64,000 nt of DNA from CAVVMA01 sp963830715 (lineage in GTDB: Bacteria; Desulfobacterota; Binatia; Binatales; Binataceae): positions 310,001 to 374,000 of the forward strand of contig CAWHNS010000002.1 in the NCBI GenBank assembly GCA_963830715.1, in the 5' to 3' direction. Position numbers and translations under genes: made by a program. Positions 53,160-64,000 of this stretch are shown one piece after another (position 1 is the stretch's first letter; each line of letters starts with the position of its first letter). The notes beneath the pieces are model-generated. The model saw only the letters and a list, made by a program, of their open reading frames with translations, was not told where the DNA came from and ran no database searches.

Positions 53160-55768
53160 TCAGCCGAGGAAGCGGCGGCGGACCAGGACTTCGGCGAGCA
53201 TCAGCGCGATCGCGATTGGGATGAGTCCCGTCGTGGCGCTGGAATGAACGGTCACCATCGCGCCGGTGCGCTTGACGATCGCCGATGTGGGAGCGTCGAA
53301 TTCACCGTGCGTTTCGGTTGCAATCCTGCGGAGCAGTTCGACATTGGGCGGCCGGATCTTCAGCTCGGCCGCGTCCGCCGGCGGCGTGCCGACCACCGCG
53401 AACTGGCGGCTGAGCAGCACCTGCTCGGTATCGGCGCCCTTGCGCATCAGCGTGGCGGTGTACTTGCCGCGCGCGAGCGGCCCGGCGTCGCCGCGAAAGA
53501 CCGATCCCCCAAGCTGCGTCATCGCGACGTCGAAAGCCTTGTCGGGCGTGGTGATCCGGCATACGAGGTTGTTGGTCGGCGTTGCGATCGCTTTCTCGGC
53601 GACGATTCGCAATCCGCCGGCGGGCGTATCGTCGATTTTCAGGCTGTACAAGCCCGACTCGCCGGGACGCGCGACCCAGTTCACGACTTGCGACCAGAAT
53701 TCCGCATAGCGATCCCATCGAATCCAGCTCAACGACGCCAGCGAGTCAGGATCGCCGGCGAACACGGCGCTGCGGCCCAGCCCGTAGGCCCACGCGGCCA
53801 GCAGCGGCGCGCTCTTGTCGCCGCGATGGATCCTCAAGGGGACCTTGGCGGCCTCCTTGGCCTCGGTGGTGGCGAAATACTCGAGCGGCGGGATTTCCTT
53901 TGCGGTGATTCCGCTCAGGATCGCGCTGCGCCCGTCGGATTCCATCCGGGCCGGACCATGCGATTCGCGGTTCATCGCCCTGCGCGTCAGGCGGACCAGG
54001 AGTTGCGGGAGCTTCTCGATGTCCTCGACGCGGTAGAAGACGCCGCCGGTCGCCTGGGCGAAGTCATCGAGCAGCCGCAGGTTGGCGACATCGGGTCCGA
54101 TCCTGATGGTTGATACCGGGATGTGCTTCTGGGCGAAGTCGGCGATCAGGTCGTCGTGATCGTGATACTGCCGGTTGGTATCGCCGTCGGTGAGCAGGAT
54201 GACCTGGCGCACGGTGATTCCGCTGGCGAGAATCTCCCGCTCGGCGATTTCGAGCGACTCCTTGAAATCGGTGCCGCCGCCGGGTTCGAGCCGCTCGATC
54301 CGTTTTTCGAGTTCGGTGCGATCTTCGGCCAGCGGGCGCAGGCGCGAGAGCACGTAGGGCTGCGAGTCGAACGCGATCACGCCGGCATAGTCGGTATCGT
54401 CGAGCTGGCGCAGAAGTGCTATCGCGGCTTGCTTCGCGTAGCGGATTCGTTCGCTGTCGCGCACCGCCGGGTAGCGCGAGTTGTAACTCATCGAGTTGGA
54501 GCGATCGATGCACAGATAGATCGCGATCGGCTCGCGGGAGGGCGGGGGCGGCTGCGGCCGGAACAGGATCGGGAGCGCCTTCTCCAGCGCTCCGCCCCTG
54601 AACTGGTCGTCGCGCAGCGCCTCGCCGGTCACGATCAGGCCGCCACCGAAATCGGCGACATAGCGATTGAGCGCCTGCTGCGTGCCGTCGGTGAGCGTGG
54701 CTGCGGTCGCGTCGGCGACGATCACCGCCTGATAATTGAGATAGCTCTCCGGGCGCTCGGGCAAGCCGCGCGGCGAGGCCTGGTCGACGTGGTATTTGCG
54801 TTGCGCGAGCGCGTTGATGAGGCTGGTCGGCGGGTCGGTCGAGATAACGAGCACGCGCGGGGCGCCGATCACGGAGACCGCGGTCTCGACGCGCGAATTT
54901 ACCGCGAGCATCGGCGCCGGCACGTCGAGGTCGGCGCTCACCAGGTATGACCCCGCCTGATCGAATCGATAGGGCAACTCGAAGCGGTTCAATCCCGGCC
55001 TGAGCGTGAGGGTGCTGTTCGCCAAGCGGGTTGCCGTCAGCCGCCAGCCTCAGGCGCGCATCAACCGGCGCGGGCGCCTCATTCTGAATCGACAGGTTGA
55101 ACGCGAAGCTCGTCTGCTCGCGCACCGGATCGGGCGCCGAGAGTTCGGTGAGAGCGATGCGCCGGGTCGCGGACGGCGGCGGGGCGTTGGCATAGATCTC
55201 AACGCCCTGCTCGGCCAGGGAGAGCACTTCGCCGGCTGCGCTTCCTTGGGTTTCATCGCCGTCGCTGAGCAGCAGGAGCCGCTTCTCGAAGTCGTCCGGG
55301 AAAAGCCCCGACGCGGCCGTCATCGCAGCGGCCAGATCGGTCGCTCCCGGGTCCGGCGCCGCCGCTCCCGGCTCGAGTTCGCGCAGCGCGGACGGCCCGG
55401 CGATCCTGGGGTCGGCGAACGGCGTTGACAGGCGCGCGTCGCGGCCGAAGGAAAGTACGGCCAGGCGATCGCGCCGGTCCATCGCGCGCGAGAGCCGAGC
55501 CGACCGTCTGCCGCGCCCAGTCCAGTTGATCGGGCGCGATCGAACGCGAACGGTCAACGGCGACGACCAGCGCCATCCGCCGCGCCGCAGTCCGTTGCGC
55601 GATTCGCAACCCGGCCGCCATCAGCACCAGGATCGCGAAGCAAGCGACTCGAAGCGCGATCGCCGCGCCGCCGCTCGCCCATCGGCCGCGTCTGATCGCG
55701 ACAATTCCGGGCACGGCCACCAGCGGCGCCAGAACCAGCAGGAACAGAATCGCCGGCCGTTCAAACAC
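53160..55768 (-). pseudogene. VWA-domain membrane protein (BatB/GATase-like), two frameshifts
   Basis: ATG 55766-55768 begins with two TM helices (FLLVLAPLVAVPGIVAI, LRVACFAILVLMAAGL) and a VWA-like first domain (MALVVAVDRSRSIAPDQ). Near 55495-55510 a CG pair is missing from a CGCGCG run (LALARAMDRRDRLAVLSFGRD expected). Near 55015-55030 one extra T shifts frame again. The rest has a GATase-like region (VLVISTDPPTSLINALAQR), a VWA domain with MIDAS IAIYLCIDRSNSMS and DGDTN, and a C-terminal TM (LIPIAIALMLAEVLV). Repaired length about 869 aa. It overlaps the upstream BatA-like gene by 8 nt, in the MoxR-DUF58-BatA operon. Confidence 0.75.
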
Positions 55769-57620
55769 GGCTCCATCTCCATCCCGCCACGTTGCGCAGA
55801 ATAATCGCCGATTCGATCAGAAAAGCCATGAGCGCCAGCGCGACCAGTGCGATATCGAGCGGCCGTATCTCCGATGATCCGGGCGCGACGTGAGTGGCGG
55901 CGACGACGGCTGAGCCGGACTCGGCGGGCGCGGCCGTGGTCGCGGCGAGGTCGGATTCGGCGGCGTCGAAATAGTTCGCGAAGACCTCAGTCGAGCGGCC
56001 GGGAGACTCGATACTGTATCGTCCGGCCTGGAGCGCCCGGAAACGGATTCGTCCATAGACATCGGGCCTTGCGTTCTGAATGGCGCCATCGGGCGCGACG
56101 ATCCGCGCGGCGCCCGCCGCCGGTGCGGTGACCCAGGAACCGGTCGCGACGATTTGCAAATCATCGCGGGCGACCAACTGTTTGACCAGGTCGAGAGTGA
56201 GAGTGAGTGCGTCGAGCCGGTCGGGATCGAGCAGCAGATGGTCTCGCAGGTCGAACGCGACGAGGCCGACCGCGCCGTCGCGATCGCGGCCGAATGCCGC
56301 CAGCGGAATTGTCTCCGCGCTGTCGGCGGCCGACCCGCCAGCCAGCACCTCCATCCAGGCGGGAAGCGCGAACACACGCGCCGGCCCGAGCAGCATCGGC
56401 CTCAAAAGCTCGCCTTCGCCCGCGCGCTCGCGAAGTTCAGCGATCGGGACTGCGGCCTTAAGATCGAAATCGGATGACGGGGAAGCCGGCGGATAGATGA
56501 ACAGGCGCGACGGGGCTTTTACACGCGAATCGTAAAAGTCGTGCATCACGGCCAGCGCAAGGCCGGCGGGTTGATCGCCAATCTTGAACTTGCCGCTATC
56601 GAACGCCGTAATGATGAAGTTCTGATTCACCGCGAGCAGCACGCGCGCGAGATCATCGCGGACTGCCGGGTCCGGCGAGACGAGCAGCACCTTGGCGGGC
56701 TCGTCGCTCAGTGCGTACGCCCATCGCTCATTGTCGGCTGCCAGGGCGTCGTCGCTCAGGATGCGCGCGCTTACCAGGCCGCCCCGATCCAGCGGGCCGA
56801 ACGGCACGACCACCTGGCCGCGCGGCTCGATCATCACGGTTGGGCGCGCGATGCGCTCGCCGGCGGATTCGATCGCGAGTTCGCACAAGCGCGGCCGCGA
56901 AGAGAAGTTCCGCACCACGCAATTGCCGGGCGAGACGCGCACGGTGCCCGGATCGATCGAGACAATCGCCAGATTGTCGGCGGGAGATCCGACCCGATGG
57001 AATCGAAGGCGGTCCGAGACTCCCGCCTCGGCAAGCATGCCGCCGGGTGGCAGCCGGTCGGCGTACAGGTCGATTGTGTCGGCCTCGCGCGCGCGCATCA
57101 GCGCCGCCGAGAGCGCCGCGGGACGCGCCGGCAGGGCGAACGGTTTGAGCGCGGCTACCGACTCGCGGACCATCTGGCGGTTGGCGCTTGGCGCGCGCAG
57201 GATCCGGGCCTCGAGCGCGTAGCCGATCACGCTGAACGCGTCGCCGGCGGGAGCGTCCGCGATAATCGCCCGCGCCTGACTCCTGGCGCGATCCAGCCGC
57301 GAGCGGCCTCCTTCGCGCGCGCCCATCGCCGCCCCGAGATCGAACACCAGCGCGTGGCGGCGAATGTGCTCCGGCGCCGCCGGCATCTTCAGATAGAGCC
57401 CGGCGGCCGCCATCGAGAGCGCGCCGAGCGCGAGTACCTCCAGCCAGAACATCAGGTCCACGCGCAACAGGCGTGCGCTGGCGACCGGCGCCGCGACTTC
57501 GTCGAAGAGCATCAGGCTCGACACTTCGAGCGTCGGACGCGATCGCGCGCGCAGATATATAAGGACCAGCACGCCGAGGCTGGCGAGGTAGAGCAGGTTG
57601 AGGGGATTCAGCAGGCCCAT
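55761..57620 (-). CDS. BatA-like protein with N-terminal aerotolerance-regulator domain
   Basis: The 619-residue product starts with the BatA N-terminal region (NPLNLLYLASLGVLVLIYLRARS) and a second TM segment (LMFWLEVLALGALSMAAAGL). It has a degraded VWA-like part (LVFDLGAAMGAREGG instead of DxSxS), then a mostly beta region and a C-terminal TM (DIALVALALMAFLIESAIIL). Without MIDAS residues it is probably a structural or assembly partner. Its stop overlaps the VWA gene and its start follows DUF58 by 2 nt. Confidence 0.75.
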   Translation of the reverse strand: MGLLNPLNLLYLASLGVLVLIYLRARSRPTLEVSSLMLFDEVAAPVASARLLRVDLMFWLEVLALGALSMAAAGLYLKMPAAPEHIRRHALVFDLGAAMGAREGGRSRLDRARSQARAIIADAPAGDAFSVIGYALEARILRAPSANRQMVRESVAALKPFALPARPAALSAALMRAREADTIDLYADRLPPGGMLAEAGVSDRLRFHRVGSPADNLAIVSIDPGTVRVSPGNCVVRNFSSRPRLCELAIESAGERIARPTVMIEPRGQVVVPFGPLDRGGLVSARILSDDALAADNERWAYALSDEPAKVLLVSPDPAVRDDLARVLLAVNQNFIITAFDSGKFKIGDQPAGLALAVMHDFYDSRVKAPSRLFIYPPASPSSDFDLKAAVPIAELRERAGEGELLRPMLLGPARVFALPAWMEVLAGGSAADSAETIPLAAFGRDRDGAVGLVAFDLRDHLLLDPDRLDALTLTLDLVKQLVARDDLQIVATGSWVTAPAAGAARIVAPDGAIQNARPDVYGRIRFRALQAGRYSIESPGRSTEVFANYFDAAESDLAATTAAPAESGSAVVAATHVAPGSSEIRPLDIALVALALMAFLIESAIILRNVAGWRWSRV

Positions 57621-57622
57621 CG

Positions 57623-58528
57623 CTAGCGGACCAGACCGAGCTTGGGGAATTCGCGCTCGACGATTTCCTCGAATCGCGCGGCGCCGAACGCGGGTGAATA
57701 GGAAATTTCGCGCGCGGTGCAGTACTCGCGCAGGCGATCGGCGATCTGATCCGCGCGGCGGCGGCAGGCCGCGGCCGCCTGGGGTCCGAGCACCACCTCG
57801 CGAAACTGGCCGCTCTCGCAGTCGCGCAGGCGATAGAGCCCGCGAGAGTATGCGGCACTGCGCTCGCGATCGCCCATCACGTGCACGGCCTTGACTTCGT
57901 GGCCCGCAGAGCGGAGGCGGTTGAGGCCGTCCTCGTAGTCCAACGGGCTGACCAGGAAATCCGAGACGACGATCGCGACTCCCTTGGCCCGCCGTTCGAG
58001 CAGCAACTCGCCGGCCGCCGCGCCGAACCGCGTCTCACCGGCGCATTTCAGCCCGGTGACGAAGGCCCTGAAGCCGGGATACGATTCGCGCCTGCGATGG
58101 AACCCGGTGGACAAAAGCCTCATCGCGCCGCGATTCACTCCAAAGCCCACCAGCCGCACCGCGTTGTTGTCGCTCATCGCAACGTAGGCCAGCGCCGCTC
58201 CCAGCGCGAGCGCGAGTCCGAGCTTGTCGTCCTCCTCCGGCAGCCTCATCGAGGCGCTGGTGTCGATCAGAATCGTGACCTCGACTTCGCGCTCGGGGCG
58301 ATAAGTGCGGATGAGCAAATCGTCGAGACGCGCCATCGAGTTCCAGTCCAGGAAGCGCAAGTCATCGCCCTCGGTGTATTCCCTGAAGTTCTCGAGCTCT
58401 AGGCCGGCGCCCTGCACGCGGCCGAGCGTGCGGCGGCCCGCGCGCAGAGCCCGCGCGCGCTTGATTCCGAGCACGAGGCGGTCGAGACGATAAAGGAAAT
58501 CAGGCTCGAAAGCGCGCGTTTCGAGCAT
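57623..58528 (-). CDS. DUF58 (VWA-like) domain protein
   Basis: The 301-residue protein has the DUF58 signature REYTEGDDLRFLDWNSMARLD and TYRPEREVEVTILIDTSASM, a VWA-like MIDAS (DTSAS). DUF58 proteins work with MoxR ATPases in maturation or assembly of membrane or secreted complexes. It lies 15 nt after the MoxR gene. Confidence 0.9.
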   Translation of the reverse strand: MLETRAFEPDFLYRLDRLVLGIKRARALRAGRRTLGRVQGAGLELENFREYTEGDDLRFLDWNSMARLDDLLIRTYRPEREVEVTILIDTSASMRLPEEDDKLGLALALGAALAYVAMSDNNAVRLVGFGVNRGAMRLLSTGFHRRRESYPGFRAFVTGLKCAGETRFGAAAGELLLERRAKGVAIVVSDFLVSPLDYEDGLNRLRSAGHEVKAVHVMGDRERSAAYSRGLYRLRDCESGQFREVVLGPQAAAACRRRADQIADRLREYCTAREISYSPAFGAARFEEIVEREFPKLGLVR

Positions 58529-58543
58529 AGCCCGATTCGGTCC

Positions 58544-59583
<1,040 letters not shown>

Positions 59584-59587
<4 letters not shown>

Positions 59588-60882
59588 CGCTCGAAGACCC
59601 GCTTGACCGCGATCCGGTCGTCATCGGGGATTGATTCGCGCGCGATCGGCTCGTCGGAATGCTGATGCGGGTTGAGTGCGGCGCGAACCTTGGGCGGGAG
59701 ATACGATTGCGCGACGCCATTGGGGCCGTGCTCGGCGGGACGCGCTTCGATCGTTATCTCGAAGCCCTCCGATCCGATCGGCGGCTCGTCCGCCGCTCCG
59801 AACAGATGCTGCGGGTCGGAGCCGGAGCCGTGCGACGAACCGCCACCGCCCTGGTCATCGTCGCCGGACTTGGCCGCCGCGTCCTTGGATGAATCACCCG
59901 ATGTGGGCTCGCCTGCCGCGCTCGATTGGCCGGGACTCTGCCCGCCTGCACCACCGCGCTGAGCCGTTTGCGCGGGCGACGAATCGGGCCTGGGCAACTG
60001 ATCGTTGCCGGTGCGATCTTCGTCGTGCTCGAACTGGCCCGCTCCATTGTCGCCTCGATGCCTGCGGGGCGTCTTCGCGAACGGATGGTCGGGATCGTCG
60101 CGACTCTCTTCGCCGCTATCCGTGATCCGCAGCCGGAGACGATGCCCGCTGGATGGCCGGCCGAGCATCCGGTCCTGGATATTTCCGGCGAGATCGCGTG
60201 CCCTGCCCATCAGCCTGCCCAACGCGCTGTCCGGCTCGCCGGCGTCCTGATCCGCAATCGCCAGTTTGTCGGCGAGCTTGCGCATCGCCGCCGGGTCGCC
60301 GCTGACCTCGACGGGGGTTCCGAGCGGCGAATCCGCAGAACGCACGTCGAGATCGTTGACGTCGACTTGAAGGTCCGCCTGCGCGGCTTTCGACGCGAGT
60401 TCCGGATGCCGACTGATCAATGCGAACCCGACCACCAGCGCCGCGAGCAGGCAGTAGGCGAGCAGTCCGTAGATCGATCGCGAGACGCGCCGCGGCTCGA
60501 TGGTGCGCGGCTCGAATCGCTCGCGCAGAGTCAGCGTGTCTTCTACCAGGTAGGGCCAGAGATGCCCGCGATGGGGAGAAGTTCGCGCCAGCGAGACGAC
60601 CGTCGCAAGCCGGCCCTTCAGTGCCGCGCGCTCATCCGCGACCATCGCGGCGCGATCCGAATTCGCGCGCATCCGGAAGGCGCGCCGGGTCGCGCGCACG
60701 AGTCCGACGATCAGCACCGCGGCCAGCAACGCCGCGACGCACAGGAACTTCAGCGGTTCGAGAAGGTAGGCGGCGAGAAACACGATCGCGCCGCTGCCGA
60801 CGATCAGCGAGAGACTCTCGAAAATCCCCTGCTGAATCGCGAGCCGATTGAGACGCGAACGGACGGAGACAATCTGGCCCAT
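59584..60882 (-). CDS. Hypothetical membrane protein with long acidic/Gly-Ser tail in the MoxR operon
   Basis: ATG 60880-60882 gives 432 residues. The N-terminal half has two pairs of TM helices (FESLSLIVGSGAIVFLAAYL, LLAAVLIVGLV, and IYGLLAYCLLAALVVGFALI) with a cytoplasmic helical linker. The C-terminal half is a low-complexity, probably disordered acidic stretch rich in Gly, Ser, Asp and Gln. It resembles DUF4175-like proteins seen with Bat operons. It is translationally coupled to the MoxR gene (ATGA overlap). Confidence 0.6.
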
Positions 60883-61008
60883 AATCAGGCCAAGCTTCTC
60901 CTCCCCGCGATGTGATCGTGAACCAGACGGCATCGAAGGCGTAATTCGACAATAAGCGAGCGTCCGCGCCACGCGCAACTTGCGATTTGCGGTGTCGGCG
61001 TCGAAGAA

Positions 61009-61069
61009 CCTCACCCGCCGTCGCTCCGCTCCGCGCCCTCTCCCTTCAGGGAGAGGGATGGGGAGAGGT
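61009..61069. repeat. CCCTCTCCC hairpin repeat, copy 3
   Basis: CCTCACCC (61009-61016), a GC spacer and CCCTCTCCCTTCAGGGAGAGGG (61036-61057, in two arms) followed by GGGGAGAGG. The orientation is inverted relative to copies 1 and 2, as CTCACCC lies before the hairpin. It is between the outer-membrane-like gene and the MoxR operon. Confidence 0.8.
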
Positions 61070-61077
61070 TTGTGGCG

Positions 61078-61854
61078 CTAAAAGGTCCATCCCACGATTG
61101 ATTTCAGGAACACGCCGTTGCTGGCGCGCGTCACTCCGAATCCGACGCCAAGATTGAGTTCAAGCGCCGGCAGAAAATTGAAATTCAATGCCGGTGTGAT
61201 GAAGTGCTGCTGGTTCTGCGCGCCGGGCAGCACCTGGATCGCGCCCATGTCGCCGTAGTACTCAAGCGCCGGCGTCACCCACGGAAAAAGGTCGTAGGTC
61301 GCCATCCCGGACGGTTGGAAGGTGAAGCCGCGATGCGTTCCCGGGCCGGCGAACGGCTTTTCGAAGACGAAGTCGCCTACCAGGCAAAGCCGCCCGACTC
61401 GCTTCTCCACGATCGGACGCAACTCCAGCGTGGTCGGATTGTCCTCGGCCGCATGGCGCATGTAGTCGAGCTCGATATTGCCCCCCAGCGCGATCGGCGA
61501 CGTCTCCGGATCGCCGATTCCGCCGAAGTGCATCTTGGTCCGGCTGCCGGAGTATTCATAATTGCCGTTGTCGAGCTTGGCGGTCGCGAAGTACTGGCCG
61601 ATTTCGAGATGCGGCAGCAGGCCGTAGGTGGCCTCAACGGTCTCGTGAATTTCGTAGGGGCGAATCTGTTCGTGCGCCTCCGAGCCGGTCGCGGTGCTGA
61701 CCGTGTTGGAATGCAACTCCAGTTGCAGATGGTCCTGCGGGGTGGTCTCGACCGTGTAGATCTGGATTTCGTAGAAGTCGATCGCGCGGGCAGGCGCTGC
61801 CGACACAACTGCGCATGCGACCGCAATCGCAAGGATGGTTCGAGAGCGCATCAT
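61078..61854 (-). CDS. Secreted/outer-membrane beta-barrel-like protein
   Basis: The 258-residue product has a signal peptide (ILAIAVACAVVSAAPARA). Mature alternating strands (FYEIQIYTVETTPQDHLQLEL, ELDYMRHAAEDNPTTLELRPIV, FLPALELNLGVGFGV) end in an aromatic C-terminal residue (VGWTF), which matches outer-membrane-barrel signals. Probably BAM-inserted. Family and function unknown. Confidence 0.7.
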   Translation of the reverse strand: MMRSRTILAIAVACAVVSAAPARAIDFYEIQIYTVETTPQDHLQLELHSNTVSTATGSEAHEQIRPYEIHETVEATYGLLPHLEIGQYFATAKLDNGNYEYSGSRTKMHFGGIGDPETSPIALGGNIELDYMRHAAEDNPTTLELRPIVEKRVGRLCLVGDFVFEKPFAGPGTHRGFTFQPSGMATYDLFPWVTPALEYYGDMGAIQVLPGAQNQQHFITPALNFNFLPALELNLGVGFGVTRASNGVFLKSIVGWTF

Positions 61855-61891
61855 CGGGCCAGAATAATCAGTGCGCTTGCAATCGCGAGAG

Positions 61892-62578
61892 TCAACGGGA
61901 ACGGGCGACGCCGATCTTGGGGCATCCTGGTTCGATTGGGCATCGCGAGCACCATGGCGACACCGGCTGGCAGATCGTCTGGCCGAAGGCGACCAGCAGT
62001 CCGTTGTATCCGAGCCAGTGGCGGCGCGGCAGAGTGCCGCGCAGCGCTGCCTCGGTCTTGTCGGGCGTCTTCGACGCGACCAGGCCCCATCGATTGGAAA
62101 TCCGATGCACGTGGGTATCGACGCAGATTCCCGGCTTGCCGTACGCCTCGGTGACGACCAGGTTGGCGGTCTTGCGGCCCACGCCGTGGAGCGTCACGAG
62201 CGCATCGACGGTGTCGGGCACTCGCCCGCCGAACCTGTCGTTCAGGTCCCGGCAGATCTCATGTATCACTTTAGCTTTGGTCCGGTAGAAGCCGACCGGG
62301 TAGATCAGGCGCTCGATCGTGCGGCGATCAAGCCGCAGCATCGAATCGGGGGTGGTGGCGCGCGCGAAGAGGCGGGCGCACGCGGGGCCGGTGGTTTCAT
62401 CCTTGGTGCGCAGGCTCAGGATACATCCGATGAGGGTGAGAAACGGATCGCGCCGTTCCTGAGCAATAAGCCCGACGATCGGGGCGTTCCACCCCGGCGC
62501 CTGACGCCGCAGGACGCGGAGGAATTTTCCAACGGTGCGGGCAGTGATTGCCGGGCGGCGGGTGCTGTCGTGGCTCAT
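61892..62578 (-). CDS. nth: Endonuclease III (nth)
   Basis: The 228-residue protein has the helix-hairpin-helix LHGVGRKTANLVV with catalytic Lys nearby, VDTHVHRISNRWGL with the catalytic Asp, and C-terminal 4Fe-4S ligands CQPVSPWCSRCPIEPGCP (C-x6-C-x2-C-x5-C). It removes oxidised pyrimidines in base excision repair. Confidence 0.92.
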   Translation of the reverse strand: MSHDSTRRPAITARTVGKFLRVLRRQAPGWNAPIVGLIAQERRDPFLTLIGCILSLRTKDETTGPACARLFARATTPDSMLRLDRRTIERLIYPVGFYRTKAKVIHEICRDLNDRFGGRVPDTVDALVTLHGVGRKTANLVVTEAYGKPGICVDTHVHRISNRWGLVASKTPDKTEAALRGTLPRRHWLGYNGLLVAFGQTICQPVSPWCSRCPIEPGCPKIGVARSR

Positions 62579-62702
62579 CGGTATATCTGCCGTCGCGCGC
62601 CGGTGTTTGACGGTCGATGTGGTAGGTAATATCTATCGCGAGCGGCCCGCAGATCCATCAAGGCCGCGACCAATGGCGGCGCGCCAGGGAGGTGCATCAA
62701 TT

Positions 62703-63678
62703 ATGGACATCGGCAAGGAATTGTTGCTCCAGATGTTCCGCACGATGCAGCGGATTCGGCAATTCGAGTCGAAGATCCGCGATCTCGCCGTCGCCAACGA
62801 AATCCCCGGCTTCGTTCATGTGTCGATTGGCGAGGAGGCGAGTGCAACCGGCGTCTGCGCAGCGCTCAGAAAGACCGATCGCATAACGTCTACCCATCGC
62901 GGACACGGCCATCTGATCGCCAAGGGCGGCGAGCTGCGGCGCATGATGGCGGAGATCTTCGGCAAGCGCGGCGGCTACTGCAAGGGCAAGGGCGGCTCGA
63001 TGCATATCGTGGACTTCTCGCTGGGAATCCTGGGCGCCAACGGGATCGTCGGGGCGGGCCTGCCGATAACCGCGGGTTCGGCTCTGGCTGCCCAGATCAT
63101 GGGGCGCGACGATGTGACCGCGTGCTTCTTCGGCGACGGCGCCTCGAACGAGGGCGTCTTCCATGAGGCGCTCAATCTCGCGGCGGTCTGGAAGCTGCCG
63201 GCAGTCTTCGTATGCGAGAACAACGGCTTCGGCGAGTTCACCCCGATGCACACCGTGACCGCGGTCAGGGACATCGCGGTGCGCGCGCAGGCCTACGGGA
63301 TTCCCGGCCATATCGTTGACGGCAACGACGTGCTCGAAGTCTATCGCTTCGCGGGCGAGGCAGTGGCGCGCGCTCGCGCCGGTGACGGTCCCACCCTGCT
63401 CGAGTGCAAGACCTACCGATGGGAGGGCCACGTCGTGGGCGAACAGGCGTTTCTCGGCACCGGCGCCTATCGGGCCAATCCGAGATCGAGGAATGGAAGA
63501 CGCGATGCCCGATCCTGAGATTCCAGAAATTCCTGGTTGAGGGCGGCAAGGCTCAGCGAGGCGGAGACTCGCGCGGATCGCGACTGAGACGGCCGCCGAA
63601 CTCGATGAAGCGATCGCATTCGCGCGCTCGAGTCCGCTGCCCGACCCGTCCGAAGCGCTGGAAGACGTGTTCGCGTGA
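62703..63678 (+). pseudogene. 2-oxoacid dehydrogenase E1 alpha subunit, 3' frameshifts
   Basis: ATG 62703 has AGGGAGGTG upstream. The protein has the TPP-binding motif GDGASNEGVFHEALNLAAVW-K and HRGHGHLIAKG, CKGKGGSMHI. After GTGAYRA near 63480 the frame shifts; EIEEWKTRCPILRFQKFL is in another frame. Further shifts near 63553 and 63575 are needed to reach ELDEAIAFARSSPLPDPSEAL and stop TGA 63676-63678. Usual length is about 325 aa. Acetoin or pyruvate/branched-chain dehydrogenase E1 alpha. The three shifts in about 100 nt suggest local low-quality sequence. Confidence 0.8.
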
Positions 63679-63704
63679 TCGATGCTGGCGAGGGCTAAAG
63701 AACC

Positions 63705-64000
63705 ATGCCGCAATTGAATTTCATTCAGGCGATCAACCAGGCGCTCGCCGAAGAGATGGAGCGCGACCCGCTGACCTTCCTGATGGGAGAAGACGTGGTG
63801 CTGGGCGCGTTCGGCGCGACCCGCGGACTCTACGAGAGGTTCGGCGCCAACCGGGTGCGCAACACGCCGATCTCGGAGGCCGGCTTTGTCGGCGCGGCGG
63901 TCGGCGCTGCGATGGCGGGTGCGCGGCCGATTTGCGAGGTCGAATTCGCGAGCTTCTTCTATTGCGCGTTCGATCAGGTCTGCAACCAGGCGGCGAAGCT
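63705..64000 (+). CDS. 2-oxoacid dehydrogenase E1 beta subunit (3' partial)
   Basis: ATG 63705 begins 98 visible codons: FIQAINQALAEEMERDP, LMGEDVVLGAFGATRGLYERFG, NTPISEAGFVGAAVGAAMAG and PICEVEFASFFYCAFDQVCNQ. This is the E1 beta (transketolase-like) N-terminus of the dehydrogenase whose E1 alpha lies 26 nt upstream. It runs off the right edge. Confidence 0.88.
   Translation, partial: MPQLNFIQAINQALAEEMERDPLTFLMGEDVVLGAFGATRGLYERFGANRVRNTPISEAGFVGAAVGAAMAGARPICEVEFASFFYCAFDQVCNQAAK

Noticed and set aside
53025..54113. Plus-strand ORF overlapping the VWA gene and tRNA-Pro
   Set aside because: Opposite the conserved VWA sequence; Arg-rich shadow composition.

Overview
The window is a gene-dense, high-GC (roughly two-thirds G+C by eye) bacterial chromosome fragment. 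There is no prophage, CRISPR array, rRNA or replication origin. Gene content suggests an uncultured soil or subsurface Gram-negative bacterium: a lipoprotein BamD, System I cytochrome c maturation (ccm) genes, a DUF1329 protein, crotonases, an HpaB-type flavin monooxygenase and several molybdoenzymes. A Desulfobacterota/Candidatus Binatota-like origin is plausible, but this is inference from gene content; no phylogenetic marker was compared.

Layout. 0-3.4 kb: decayed ISXO2/IS1595-type element, two VOC (glyoxalase-fold) genes and two truncated genes meeting head to head. 3.4-7.8 kb (minus strand): a surface protein with a Thr-Pro linker, then three TadE/TadG-type pilin-like genes behind a good sigma70-like promoter. 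8.2-9.3 kb: PuuD-like membrane protein and a small cytochrome c lipoprotein. 9.4-13.4 kb: catabolic cluster (aldehyde dehydrogenase, DapA-superfamily lyase/aldolase, HpaB-type hydroxylase). 13.5-18.5 kb: trmB, a BamD with an extra C-terminal domain, an M20 peptidase, sixA (frameshifted) and a DUF155/RMD1 gene. 18.6-28.7 kb: SDR, Mo-bisMGD oxidoreductase, HxlR regulator, moaA, a secreted S74-chaperone protein, crotonase, DsbA-like protein, alpha/beta hydrolase and DUF1329. 28.7-36.7 kb: hydrolase-adenylyl cyclase fusion, a patch of decayed genes, a transglutaminase-like gene, and a SWIM + SNF2 helicase pair. 37-41.8 kb: two-subunit xanthine-dehydrogenase-family enzyme, ThuA-like protein, and an ArsR-SRPBCC pair with a clear palindromic operator. 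41.9-45.7 kb: ccmF-ccmH-(zinc-ribbon ccmI-like)-ccmA. 45.9-49.9 kb: sulfatase (frameshifted), luciferase-like monooxygenase, a secreted tail-collar protein and a retropepsin-like protein. 49.9-53.05 kb: lower-GC accessory block beside a Pro-Arg-His-Lys tRNA array. 53.2-60.9 kb: MoxR-DUF58-BatA-VWA operon. 61-64 kb: outer-membrane-like protein, nth and the E1 alpha/beta genes of a 2-oxoacid dehydrogenase.

The best candidate for something undescribed is the accessory block at 50.1-52.6 kb. It has three co-directional genes: an unknown conserved-looking protein, a YaaA/DUF6884-like protein whose HEPN-like C-terminal helices continue in frame past an amber codon, and an XRE regulator. They sit immediately 3' of tRNA-Lys. 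A second general point is that many otherwise well-conserved genes carry 1-2 nt frameshifts, so either the sequence has residual indel errors or the locus is decaying. Two families of palindromic intergenic repeats recur across the window.
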